A program made the position numbers and the translations under genes. Below the pieces are notes generated by a model that saw only the letters and a list, made by a program, of their open reading frames with translations, had not been told where the DNA came from and did not search any database. From the NCBI GenBank assembly GCA_029378245.1, contig JARKIF010000013.1, forward strand, positions 1,116,001 through 1,180,000: a stretch of 64,000 nucleotides of DNA, read 5' to 3'. Within the stretch, counting starts at the first letter, position 1, and each line of letters opens with the position of its first letter. Shown here piece by piece: positions 34,565 through 45,843 of the stretch. Source of the stretch: Roridomyces roridus (Eukaryota; Basidiomycota; Agaricomycetes; Agaricales; Mycenaceae).

Positions 34565-37500
34565 ATGTCTCAAGGAGGCTCACGTGATCACTCCCTCTCG
34601 CCGTCACCCGATGGTCGGTTACGCAAGGCCAAATCGACAGGATTCCTCAAAACCTTGCATCGGAATGTCTCGCTCAAGAACCTGCGTGCCAGCCTGGGCA
34701 ATGTGCTCGCACCAGAGGACATGGGGGAACACCACTCCCTCCGCACTCGGGTGTCCAGCAGCTCATTTCAGCCCGAGCTGCCTCTTCGCAAAAAGGTCGG
34801 GCGTCTACGTCGTCCAGGAAAGGGTAGCGCAGAGCAAGTGCCTCCGGTGCCATCGTTGCGACCTCCGGACCCGGATGCAGATGACTCGCTTGAGCTCGTA
34901 CTCGATCTCAACCTCACCCGAGAAAAGATGGACGGTATTGTCCACCCTGACTACCTCGAGAGCCGTCCGCACTCTCCCGACACCGCCAGCGACATTGGAA
35001 CCAGTTCGGTATCGCAATCCAACTCTGATGCGCCTGTCTTCAGTAATCCGTTCCCCCACAAAATTCGCTCCATCCGGTCGATAGGCACCCTAGCGCGCCA
35101 TCAGGATCCGACTCACACCGACTTTCTCATTCCTCCGAGCTGGCTGGTCGAGGGCAAGGTCGGGAACGATGCCGAGGAAGAGTCAAGCTCGGACGAAGGC
35201 GAGCCGAGTCGGACCATTAGAGAATCCTTCTGCAAGATCCGGATCTACGGCCCCGACCATGGCGACCACGTCTTGGCCGTATCTACGAAAGATACCGTGC
35301 TCGACATTATCCGTCGGCTCGATGCCAAGCTTCCTCCCGGTGTGGAGCGAGATAAGCACGAGCTATACTTGAAGGAGCGGGGCCGAGGTGCGTGTTTCAC
35401 TTTATTTTGGGTTTACTCTTTCAACATCGCCGTTAGAACGGATACTTCGGCCAAAGGAGCACCCTGCGAACATTCTTCGACGGCGTCTACTTCAGGCCGG
35501 GTATGACGAGACGGACGAATATGAGCTGGGCATGACGGACATTCCGTTTCTGCTCAAATTCGTGTATCGGAGACAGTATCTCGGCAAAACGGTTCTTTTT
35601 TCTTCATGACGGGTTTCTTGTTCCCACTGACACCGGTTCAGGACGAGGAACTGTCCTTCAATAATTTCGAGTACGTCAACCTCACTGGCCGCGGCCTAGG
35701 CACAATCCCAGTTGCCCTGCATCAGCACGCCGATTCGATCCTCTCCCTCCGCCTCTCTCGAAATCCCATGATCGACATTCCACTTGATTTCATTCAATCG
35801 TGTACCGGGCTCAGCAAACTCTACCTTTCCCATATGGCCCTCAAGAAGGTGCCGCAGAGTATCTGCGACTCCCCTGCCCTGAACCTCCTCGATTTATCTT
35901 CCAATCGCATCTCGACGCTGGACGATTCGCGCCTGGACGGTCTCGGCGCGCATCTCACGGCATTACACGTACAAAATAATTGCCTGGAAAGGCTACCTCC
36001 GATGTTTTCGCGACTGCGCCATCTGACAGTTCTCAACCTGTCCAACAACAATTTCACCTCTTTCCCGCTCGGCCTCCCGGAGCTGTCAGCCCTCGCACAT
36101 CTCGATATCTCATTCAACACGATCACGGAACTGCCACCTCAAGTCGGACGGCTGGTGAACCTGGAAAGTCTCGTCATCGTGGCGACCCAGATTTCTGCGT
36201 TGCCAGCCGAGATGGGTAACCTCACCCGTCTGCGTCAACTCGACTGCCGGCGGAATCAAATCGTCGATCTGCGGATCGTGTGTGCGCTTCCTGCGCTTAC
36301 GACCCTTTGCGCGGATCACAACAACCTCCACAGCTATCCGCTCGTCCTTGGCGAGTCCTTGTTGACGTTGGACATGTCGCATAACGATATCACCGAGTTT
36401 ACGATTCTCGGACAGGCGAGCTTCAAGCTGACGACGCTCGACATGTCGTATGCCAAACTCTCCTTCTTGGATCCTCACATCCTATCCCAACTCGGCGCCT
36501 CCCTCCGCACCCTCCGACTCGACCACAACTCGTTCCATTCCCTACCCGACTCGCTCGGTAATCTCACGTTACTCGAGACGCTCTCGTGTGCGGACAATGT
36601 CCTCGCAACGCTCCCGGAGAGCATCGGTCGGCTGCAGAAGCTCGAGTTTCTCGACGTGCATAGTAACAGCCTCGTCGAACTGCCTGCGACCGTGTGGAAT
36701 TGCGCATCGCTCTCGAGGCTGAACGCGACTTCGAATCTGCTGAACGTGTGGCATGACCCTCCACCGCTGCAGGAGGTGGAGGAGAATTTGTCTCCATCCG
36801 CTCCGAGCGCACGGCGTCCTTCGGCGTCGAAACCCGCTCTCAAGCCGCTCCCCGACATCCCTCCCCTGGCGCACTCGCTCGAGATGCTCTACCTCGGCGA
36901 GAACGCACTCACAGACGATATGCTGCATCCTCTCATGATACTCAAGGAGCTCAAAATCCTAAACCTGTCGTTCAACCAAATTCAGGAGATGCCGTCGCAT
37001 TTCTTTAGGAACCTCGTCAACCTCGAGGAGGTGTTCTTGAGTGGGAATCGGTTGACGCATTTTCCGAGCGAGGACCTCCCGAGGTTGACTCGTCTTTCGA
37101 CGTTGTTTTTGAATGGGAATCATTTGCAGCATTTGCCGCATGAGTTGGGTAAGGTGAAGAGTCTGGCGCGGTTGGACGTCGGGAATAATCAGCTAAAATA
37201 TAACATCAATAATTTGGACTATGATTGGAATTGGTGCGTATTCTTGTTCGTGGTTCGTATCCACGACGCTGATTTCTTCTCCAGGAATTTCAATCCAAAT
37301 CTGATGTAGTGCGTATTCGAGAATTCTACTATTGACGTACGGCTGACTTTGTCTAGCTTGAACCTCTCGGGGAACAAGCAGCTTCAGATCAAGTCGGATG
37401 TTTCCATCTACGCCCAGCGAGCGAGTATTTCGTCCATAAATCTCGACCGCCGACCCCCCGCGTGTAGCCACTCCAGCAACTCGAGTTTCTCCCGACTCAA

Positions 37501-39574
37501 TAGGCTGCGTGTTCTAGGACTCATTGACGTCACGATCACAACGACCTCGACGAGCACCAACTCTGACATCCCCGACGAAACAGACGACCGACGCGTGCGC
37601 ACCTCGTCTTCGCTCGTCAACGGGATGTTGTACGGCATCGCAGACACCCTAGGTCGGAATCATTACCCGCTGATGATGGATCTGGTACACGAATTCCGCG
37701 GTGGGGTCAAGAAAGACGTCGGTGATGGCACCATCTTCGCCATGTTTGGGCGCTCGCAGCCTGCGAGCGAGATGGCAGGGAACGTCGCGAATGGGCTGGC
37801 CAAGTACCTCAAGGACAACTTTGTCCGTGTGTTTGCCGCCCAGCTCGGGAGGGTTCGACGGGAGGGTGTATCTGATGCGCTCCGTCGAACGTTCTTGAGG
37901 CTCAATCAAGACTTTCACGCCACAGCTTTTGGAGCGGGGGCGCGGAAGATGTCGGTCGTTGCGGGCGGCAGCGGTGGGGCCGAGGCCGCTGCGTTGCTGA
38001 ATACGGGCGCGTCGGGTATCGTGGTGTACATCGTCGGGAAGAAGATGTACGTTGCCAATGCAGGGAACGCACTCGCCATCGTATCTCGGGGGGAAACTGC
38101 GTGTCCTGTTTCGCAGAAACACGAGCCGTATGATCCAGAGGAGATGAAGCGCATTCGAGCAGCGGAGGGCTGGATTTCTCCGCCAGGCCGGGTTAACGAC
38201 GAGTTGGATATTTCGCGCTCGTTTGGATTCTACCATCTCCTCCCGTCGCTCATCGCGCGTCCGTATGTGCACGAGTACGAGCTGACGGACCGGGATGATA
38301 TGGTCATCATTGCGAATCGTGGGCTGTGGGACTATGTCAATTATCAGACTGCGGTGGATCTCGTGCAGGGGACGACCGAGCCTACGGCTGCGGCTCAGAA
38401 ACTCCGTGATTTGGCCATCAGTTACGGGGCGGAAGGCAGCACTATGGTTATGGTCGTGCAGTTGCGGCGGAATACCCAGATAAGTCGACGTACGCGGAGG
38501 CCAGTGATAGGTGTGGTCGACCGGGCACTCGATCGGCTCAAGGACGAGGTTTCTCCACCCACAGGGCACGTTGCGATCGTTTTCACGGACATCAAGGGCT
38601 CCACGCACCTCTGGGAAGCAACGCCTCTGGGGATGTTTACCGCGCTGCATCTACACAATGCCTTGCTACGTCGGTGGCTGCGTATCTGTGGTGGATACGA
38701 GGTACGAACCGAGGGTGACTCGTTTATGTGCACCTTCCCGACGGTGTTTGCCGCTGTGTGGTGGTGTCTGGTTGTGCAGGATGCGCTGCTGGAGGTCGCA
38801 TGGCCGCAAGACATCCTCGAATGTGCGGATGGAAAGGAGGTGTATGATTCACAGGGACGGCTCATCTACGGCGGGCTCTCGGTGCGGATCGGCATTCACT
38901 GCGGCTCACCGCTCTGCGTGACGGACCCTGTCACCAACCGGATGGACTACTTTGGCTTGGTGGTCACACGGGCAGCGCGGATTGCCAGTATCGCAGCTGG
39001 AGGCCAGATCCTGCTCAGCGCTGATGTACTCGCGGAGATCAACGCACAGCTGTCAGACGGGGGTGCGACGGACTATTCGGACGCTCAGCCCAAGGCCGCA
39101 GTGGACGCTGTCAGACGGTTTGATCCTGTCGTCGTGCACAAAGGCGAAGTCAAGCTCAAAGGTCTCGAAGAACCGGAGATGTTGTCCGTCGTTTTGCCTG
39201 GGGTGTTGATCGGGAGACACGAGTACAAGGAAGCGGCACCGACACAAGTTCCTGAGACTCTACGCGCGCCTTCAGAGCTGGACATCCGGGAGCTTCGAGA
39301 GCTTGCTCGGCTGTGTGTGCGTTTGGAGATGGCTTCCTCCGACGAACCCCGACCCCAAAACTGGGATGGTGTGCTACTTCCCGCGAATGTGGACATGCCG
39401 CATTCACAACTCGTCGCCATTTTGCATTCTCTGCTCGTTCGTATTGAGAACGTGGAGACGGTGCTGCGTTCAAAACAGCGGCAGACACCGTTGGCTTCCC
39501 AGGCCGCTCTTTTATCTGCACTCCGAGGGTTGGACGAACGGACATTGAATGAGCTGTGGTCGAAGTTGCATTAG
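34565..39574 (+). CDS. Fungal adenylate cyclase (Cyr1/Uac1 type)
   Basis: Makes cAMP from ATP; in fungi it is regulated by Ras and/or G-alpha and acts at the inner face of membranes. Exons 34565-35387, 35437-35591, 35642-37233, 37285-37308 and 37357-39574 give 1603 aa, all phases consistent. Domains in order: a basic/Ser-rich N-terminus, a Ras-association-like region (about 218-320, KIRIYGPDHGDH), a long leucine-rich repeat array (about 330-860), a PP2C-like domain (about 925-1255, with changes in metal-binding residues likely) and a class III cyclase domain (about 1268-1420). The cyclase has FTDIKGSTHLWE and EGDSFMCTF (metal-binding Asp), then RIGIHCGSP. It is shorter than many fungal homologues (about 2000 aa), mainly at the N-terminus. 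Confidence 0.95.
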
Positions 39575-39936
39575 ATTCCTTATTTATTCCGCATAGCATA
39601 GCATAGCAGTTTCAATTGGTTGTATCATAATGTACTTGTAGTTGGACAACTAATTTGTACCCGTTCATTGCTGTCCATGTGTGATCGCCTTTTCTCGGAC
39701 TACCACAGCCCGTTAACAGCTTTTCGTTTCATGACAGGAATAACCGCTCCCAACCATCAAAAATCGAGCGCCCAAAAGTGTTCTGCTGCCGTTGGTCCAT
39801 ATACATACTCAATTACTCCGCTGATGCTCTCCCTTTCTCTTCTCTTCTTCCCCGCGCGGTATCCTCTTTCTTCGTTCTTCTCCCTCGCACCTCGTCTGGT
39901 GCTCGAATCCCACCTCGCACACCAAGACGCGCCGCG

Positions 39937-40591
39937 ATGTTTTTCTTCAATGGGGTTCTTCCGCTAGCTGGGATAGCGCCCGCCGCATTCCTGCTGCTTT
40001 CAGCGCCGTCGTTTCCATGTGGTGCGCCGCCTCGGTGTCTTGCGTTGCCAGCGAGCTCAATTCCGACCCTCCGTGAATCCAGCATCAGCCTTAGCGACCC
40101 CAGCTCCGCTCCTCAGGGAATTCACAACGGCAGTGCCCACTATCAACGCCAGCCTCGTTCCAATTTCCTGCACGGACACCTGCAAACCCACGCTATCCGC
40201 CCAATCGACCTGTGGCAGCAACCTAACATGTTACTGCACACAAACGACTTCGTCGCATTTTGCGACGTGTATGGATTGCTTGGTGGGGGCTGCTACTGCT
40301 AATACGTTAGCGCAGAGTGCAGCGCAGGCGGTTTTCAGTGGTGCGTTCGTTTGCGGATACTTGTGATCCCGGGCGGAAAAGATTGAATTATTGTTACTGC
40401 CAGAATACACGCAGAAATGCGCAGACAACGGGTCGCCTGTGCCATCGCTGACGCTGTCCCTCGCCGCTTCGCCGACAGGGTCTTCGTCCCCAAGTAATGG
40501 CGCGCAGAAGATGGTCATGGTGTCGAGTCGTGGGGTGGTTTTTGCCGGGGTGTCCACGGTTGTTCTATTGTTGCTTGGATTGGTTTCATGA
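39937..40591 (+). CDS. Eight-cysteine GPI-type surface protein (CFEM-like), copy 1
   Basis: Exons 39937-40021, 40083-40340 and 40404-40591 give 176 aa (phases 1, 1). A hydrophobic signal sequence (GVLPLAGIAPAAFLLLSA) is followed by a domain with eight cysteines: SCTDTC, STCGSN, TCYCT, TCMDC and KCADNG. A Ser/Thr-rich linker follows, and a C-terminal hydrophobic tail (GVVFAGVSTVVLLLLGLVS) typical of a GPI-anchor signal. The Cys count and size recall CFEM-like cell-surface proteins, but the canonical CFEM spacing was not confirmed. Without splicing the frame is broken, so the introns are required. Confidence 0.7.
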
Positions 40592-41288
40592 CTGTTCGTA
40601 CATATTTTCCAAGTTCATTTTCAACGAAGTTTGCGTGAGGGTGCAAAATATTATTTTCACGCTCCTGACAAAGACTCAAGCTCGAATCGAACGAGCCAGC
40701 TCAACGCAGGCTTGAAATTGAAGCAGGGTATACCATTCAGGTACCTAGAACTGCTTTATTGCTCCTGTTGCAACTTGAGATTCAAAGGCCTTGGCCTTCA
40801 AGTTAGGGAGATCTCGAGAAATTGAGAACACGTCTTTCCTGATGGGAGAAGGCGGCTCGCTCGGAAGTCGGGGTACTTATCTTATAGTCTCTTCAATTCA
40901 AGTTGGACTCGTCGGTACTTGAGCTTGAGTTGGTGACTGAACGGGGTTGTGTTGAACCGATTGATCAGCTGATTGTACCCACAGTTGAAATCTCGGCAGC
41001 CATGTGACCGCGTCGCACTTATTACGGTTGTATTCGAGTGCAATGATCATGCATATGCATGCGCATGAGGAGTGGCGGCCAACCGGAGTGTCTTCAGAAC
41101 TGTACATCCTTGCAGACTTGGGCATTACTCAGGGAATACATTCGAGTTTCACTTAGAATAGCTGCAGCTAGCCGAGCAATTGCGGAGTTGCCAAGGAGTT
41201 GCACATGTTGATGCAAGAAAGTTCTTCGATTTACGAGTCCAACTCTGCGAAGCAAGACGTCTCTCATCCATCATGAGTCTTGCAATTA

Positions 41289-41570
41289 GGGGGGGTCAAA
41301 GTTCTCCCCGGGGTCGATTCTGGGAGTCGATTCTGGGAGTCGATTCTGGGAGTCGATTCTGGGAGTCGATTCTGGAGTCGATTCTCGACCAAGAATCGAC
41401 TCAGAATCGATTTTTGTCGTGAATCGACTCAGAATCGAGGTTTCGACTCCGGAGTCGAAACTAGAGCAGAATCGGGTCAGAATCGACCGAGAATCGACTC
41501 GAATCGACTTGTGAATCGACCCGAGAATCGGGTATCAGAATCGACCCAAAAACAGAACTTTGACCTCCCC
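41289..41570. mobile_element. 282-bp fold-back element with tandem GGGAGTCGATTCT units
   Basis: The ends are inverted: GGGGTCAAAGTTCT near 41292 and AGAACTTTGACCTCCCC near 41554, with TA on both outer flanks as a possible target duplication. The left half holds five tandem copies of a 12-13 nt unit (GGGAGTCGATTCT). The right half carries reverse-complement units (AGAATCGACTC). The whole can fold on itself. It lies between the two direct copies of the GPI-type gene. Confidence 0.7.
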
Positions 41571-42205
41571 TACTGACTTGATCAGAGATTCTAGTCGATT
41601 TTCGACAGCCAGAAACGTGGGAGAATCTAGAATCGGCTCGAATTGCAGAATCCACTCTGGAGTCGCTTCTGCATGCGTTTCCGTTTCCGTTTCTCTGACG
41701 GTCATCAAGAATTGACCTGAATCGACTTGAGAACCAGAAACGACATCACTCTGACGGAGTCTGACCGTCCCTAATGCCGGAGCGAAGCGAAGGCATGTCT
41801 TGTGGGGATTAGTATATAAACGGTAGCTATCATGAGGCGCGCGGACAGGGCAGAGGGAACCCAATTTGGGAATTCTTTCTCAAGTTCCAGGCGACGCTGC
41901 GGCGCTCGCCGCTCGGCATGCATACTTTGTGTGTCGAGCCGGTGATGTACAGTGTGAAATGCTGCTAAACAGCGGCACTGATCTAGAGAAAGAAGGGGCT
42001 CTCGTGGGAGAAAATCGCGAAAGAGCTGCGGAGAAAGCTCTGGTTCGACGGCAAGATGAGAGAGAGAAACAAAAAGACTCAAGAGAGTACAAAAATGGGG
42101 AAGAACCATCAGTGATGGAGCCATAATCTCTTAAAGAACGTGTAAATAATGCTGCGCCGCAGTCCTTGGTCCGTAATCCGTAGTCATAATCCAGCAATAA
42201 CCTCT
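41571..42205. other. Gene-free spacer
   Basis: Continues with scattered AGAATCGAC-like units up to about 41750, GTTTCCGTTTCCGTTTC near 41679, and no recognised gene. Short frames on both strands have no family features. Confidence 0.4.
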
Positions 42206-42412
42206 CCTACTTCCCCGCTCTCCCAACCATCAAAAATCGAGCGCCCAAAGTCACAAGTGTTCTACTGCCGTGGGTCCATATACATACTCAATTCCTCCGC
42301 TGATGCTCTCCCTCCCTTTACCTTTTCTCCCTCCGCGTGATACCCTCTTTCTTCGTTCTTCTCCCTCGCACCCCGCTTGGTGCTCGAATCCCACCTCGCA
42401 CACCAAGACGCG

Positions 42413-43061
42413 ATGCTTTTCTTCAATGTGGTTCTTCCGCTAGCTGAGATAGCGCCCAGTCGTACTTCTTCTGCTGTCGGCGGCGTCGTTTGCATGTGGT
42501 ACGCAGAGGCGTCTTTCTACTGCCAGCGAGCTCAATGTCGACCCTCTTTTGAATCCAGCATCAGCTCTAGCCACTCCAGGTCCGCCTCTCAGGGAACTCG
42601 CGACCTCAATGCCCAGTATCAACGCCATCCTCATTCCGATTGCCTGCACGGACACCTGCAAACCCACGTTGACCGCCCAATCGACCTGTGGTAGCAACTT
42701 TGCATGTTACTGCACGCCGACGACTTCGGCGCATTTTGCGACGTGCATGGATTGTCTGGTGGGCGCTACTACTGCTAATACGTTAGCGCAGAGTGCAGCA
42801 CAAGCGGTTTTCAGTGGTGCGTTTGGATTACTTGTGATCCCGGGCGGAAAAATTGAATTATTATTACTGCCAGAATACACGCAAAAATGCGCAGACAACG
42901 GGTCGCCTGTGCCATCGCTGACGCTGTCCCTCGCCGCTTCGCCGACAGGGTCTTCGTCCCCAAGTAATGGCGCGCAGAAGATGGTCATGGTGTCGAGTCG
43001 TGGGGTGGTTTTTGCCGGGGTGTCCACGGTTGTTCTATTGTTGCTTGGATTGGTTTCATGA
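42413..43061 (+). pseudogene. Eight-cysteine GPI-type gene, copy 2, frameshifted in exon 1
   Basis: A direct duplicate of the gene at 39937. The second and third exons (42559-42816, 42874-43061) have exactly the same lengths and retain all eight cysteines and the C-terminal GPI-type tail. The first exon has one extra base relative to copy 1 within the signal-sequence region (about 42450-42495), so with the conserved splice sites it no longer joins in frame. Without splicing the second intron is open, giving a misleading long ORF. Either it is a pseudogene or it uses an undetected alternative start or splice. Confidence 0.6.
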
Positions 43062-43135
43062 CTGTTCGTACATATTTTCCAAGTTCATTTTCAACGAAGT
43101 TTGCGTGAGGGTGCAAAATATTATTTTCACGCTCC

Positions 43136-43573
43136 TGTAAGGGGAACTCCCGTTCCGCACCCTCTCCGGTCCTCCGGTACCTCCGACGCCTCCGATCCGT
43201 CGGACCTCGGACCTCACCTCTCCCCCTCGGTCTCCACTCCCCTTCGCCCTCGCGCCTCTTCCACCGGCCTCGGTCCATCACCCTTCCCCGGATCATCGTT
43301 GTTCCGATCACGATGGGATACTGCATGCGACATCGCTCGCGCCATATGCATCCATCAAAGATCCGCCTCCCGCCATGTGCTCCCGTCGGATAAGGATCGA
43401 TCTAGATAAGTATATAGGCCGTACCTGGGCAGAGGGTTCCTTAGAGTGATTTCTCTTCGGATCCCCTCTATCCAGGTGCGTTGCAGGATGTATTCGTATT
43501 TCCTTTATTCACACTTCGGATCCCCTCTATCCAGGCTGAGCGCGTATCCTCAGTGTGCAGAGTTGCCCTTACA
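43136..43573 (+). repeat. 5' LTR of Ty3/gypsy element
   Basis: Begins TGTAAGGG and ends CCCTTACA, a perfect 8-bp inverted terminus with TG...CA ends, 438 bp long. It starts exactly where similarity between the two GPI-type gene segments ends (after ATTTTCACGCTCCTG), so the element inserted at or next to that junction. CGGATCCCCTCTATCCAGG occurs twice in its 3' part. No 3' LTR is found in the window. Confidence 0.8.
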
Positions 43574-43717
43574 GTAGAAATCACTCTCCAACGGACTAAC
43601 CCGTCAAGATTTCCGGCACGTACTCCGCGCACGTTGACGACTCCGACTCCGACGCTGGCCGGAGACCCACCCTATCTTGACGCCCCTTCCGTTTCGAACT
43701 CCGAACCTCTCGACGTC

Positions 43718-44929
43718 ATGGACCAGCCACAGCCGAATGCTCCAGCCCCTGATCTCGAAGAACGTCTCGAAACCTTCGAACAACAAATTGGCGAACGCTT
43801 CGGTAACATCGAAAATATTCTTCAGCGCCTTCTTGTACACCTTGACGGTCCTCCGGACGACCACGTGCCGGAGGCTCCGGCGCATCCCCCTCAGGCGCGA
43901 GAACCACCGCCCCATCTCGCCCCCGACGCGCGCCCCGCTCCGGTGCGTTTTGCTTCGGCCTTGTTCGGAGAGGGCATCCTCAGCTCCCGGTCATTGCTCC
44001 GGCCGAACCCCCCTCCGAGCTTCGACGGAGACTGCGCCGCAGGCCGGGCATTCCTTGACGCGTGCAAGTCGTACTACCGTCAAGTCCCGGAGCAGTTCAG
44101 CCCCGGTCCCGGCCTCCAGCCGTCGGAGGAGCGCGCTGTCCGCTTCGCGTTGGGCTACATGTCCACCGGCTCGGCACAGAAGTGGGCGGAGCGTGCACGG
44201 CGCCAGGATGTATTTCCCTTCCCCACCTGGGCCCTTTTCCGCGCCCAGTTCGTGGAGCGTTTCGTCGAGGAGAACTCGGCTGAGCTTGCCCGCCGGAAGC
44301 TCGAGTCGAGCAAGTACCACATGTCCACCTCGGACGTGTACCTCTACACGGACGCTTTCGAGGATGCGTTCGAGGACGCGGGGTACACCGACCCGCTCCT
44401 CAAGGTCACCAAGTTCTGGCTCGGCCTCCGTCCGGACCTGAACGTCGCCATCGCGACGAACACCCCTCCGGGCGAAAGTGCCTACCCGGAGTGGCGTGCG
44501 CGCGCGTTCCGGCAATACCAAGCGGTCCGGAACGCGCAAACCTTCCAGCAACCGGTTCGCCCCGCCGCTGCTGCTGCCCCTGTCCGACCGCGGCCGGCTG
44601 TAATGCCTTTTGTCCCTGCGGCGTTTCCGTCTCCGGCTCCAGCTCCGGCCCGACAGGCCCCCACTCCTCGTGCCCCCGACGTCGTCCCCATGGACGTCGA
44701 CCGAACTCGTGCGCGCCCTGCCGGATGCGCCTGCTACCGATGTGGCGCGCTTGGCCACATTGCCCGGGATTGTCCGAATGCCGTCGACATTCGGGCGGCC
44801 GCCCTCAACGTCGCGGATCAGTTCGGTCCGGAGCTGCTCGGAGAGCTTATCGAGCACCTCCGGGTCACCGCAACTGAGGTACCCGAGGCTGAGGAGGTTC
44901 AGGAGGATTTTGTGACCCACAACGAGTGA
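43718..44929 (+). CDS. Gag polyprotein of Ty3/gypsy element
   Basis: ATG at 43718 (MDQPQPNAPAPDLEERLETF). A coiled-coil-like N-terminus is followed by a retrotransposon Gag capsid region (ALGYMSTGSAQKWAERARRQ, WALFRAQFVERFVEE) and a Pro/Ala linker. A single zinc knuckle CYRCGALGHIARDC (CCHC) follows at the C-terminus. About 403 aa, uninterrupted. The open frame extends upstream without ATG to 43481. The TGA at 44927-44929 overlaps the start of the pol frame by a few bases, in the -1 frame. It is the only intact ORF of the element. Confidence 0.9.
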   Translation: MDQPQPNAPAPDLEERLETFEQQIGERFGNIENILQRLLVHLDGPPDDHVPEAPAHPPQAREPPPHLAPDARPAPVRFASALFGEGILSSRSLLRPNPPPSFDGDCAAGRAFLDACKSYYRQVPEQFSPGPGLQPSEERAVRFALGYMSTGSAQKWAERARRQDVFPFPTWALFRAQFVERFVEENSAELARRKLESSKYHMSTSDVYLYTDAFEDAFEDAGYTDPLLKVTKFWLGLRPDLNVAIATNTPPGESAYPEWRARAFRQYQAVRNAQTFQQPVRPAAAAAPVRPRPAVMPFVPAAFPSPAPAPARQAPTPRAPDVVPMDVDRTRARPAGCACYRCGALGHIARDCPNAVDIRAAALNVADQFGPELLGELIEHLRVTATEVPEAEEVQEDFVTHNE

Positions 44930-45843
44930 TTGGTGCGCCCTCGTTGTCTAATCATTTTGCTTGTTTGTATCCTGGCGATAATATATGTGATTCCTCTTGC
45001 AAAATGACCGTCGCATCTCCCCCTGATCCCTCCGGAACCTCCGAACCCTCCGTCCCAGCCGGAGACCCTTCTCCGCCTCGGACCCGTCGTCGGGCGTGGG
45101 AACGCCTGCTTCCGGACTCGTACAAGATCTGGGCCACCCCCGGCGCCAACTCCCTCCACATTCCCCTGGAGATCGAGTCCACCCAGTCGGCATTTAAAAT
45201 GTCCCTCCAAGGTCTCCTCGACTGCGGAGCGACGTCCGACTTCATCGATAGGGATCTGGTGCTTCGGCACAAGATTCCTACTCGGGAACTCCCCCGGCCG
45301 ATTCCGGTCGAGGCGGGATCCATACGTCAGGTCGTCGACGTGGTGTTGCGCTACCAAGGTCACTCGGAGCGCATCCTCTTTGCGGTAACGCGTCTTGGCC
45401 GACAAAAACTCATCCTAGGTCACTCGTGGCTCCGGAAGCATAACCCGGAGGTGGACTGGGCCACGCAGTCGGTCAAGATGACCCGCTGCCCCGAGGCTTG
45501 TTCGGAGTGTCGCTCCGAAGTCAAGGCCGAGCGCCGCGAACTCCGGAGGCTTACCGGAATCCAGGCTGAACACCTCCGACGACTCCGGCTCGGCGATTTC
45601 CCGGACTCGGGTCCAGACGAAGAGGACGACGATGCCGACGACCTCCCGGGTCTGCAGGAGTTTTGCGAGGACTCGGACGATGACGACGACTACTCTGAGA
45701 TCGAAGAGGGCGACCGGATCCTTTACACCTCCTTCCTTCCCCCTCCGACGGAAGCCGAGATCCGAGCGAGCAGCTCCTTCTCTCAACGTCTCGCCGAGGG
45801 ATACGCTCGCAATTCCGCACCCCCCCAAGTCCGAACTTCCTAA
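44926..45843 (+). pseudogene. Pol: aspartic protease region
   Basis: The protease core has LLDCGATSDFID, where DCG replaces the more usual DSG or DTG, and ILGHSWLRKHNPEVDW. The first ATG is at 45004; the frame opens at 44926 next to the gag stop. The frame ends at 45841-45843 after the C7 run, where the rest of Pol resumes one base later (+1). It is classed as pseudogene because Pol as a whole is broken downstream; programmed +1 shifting is considered under findings. Confidence 0.75.

Noticed and set aside
37649..38650. 333-codon minus-strand ORF inside the adenylate cyclase
   Set aside because: Antisense shadow of the PP2C-like region.
41305..41560. CRISPR array from the regular GGGAGTCGATTCT units
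   Set aside because: Units are contiguous without spacers, the second half is inverted, and the genome is eukaryotic.
42549..43061. 171-codon continuous ORF over the second GPI-type gene
   Set aside because: It has no ATG start and reads through an intron that is clearly spliced in the first copy.
43991..44920. 309-codon minus-strand ORF within gag
   Set aside because: Antisense shadow of GC-rich gag coding sequence; no family features.
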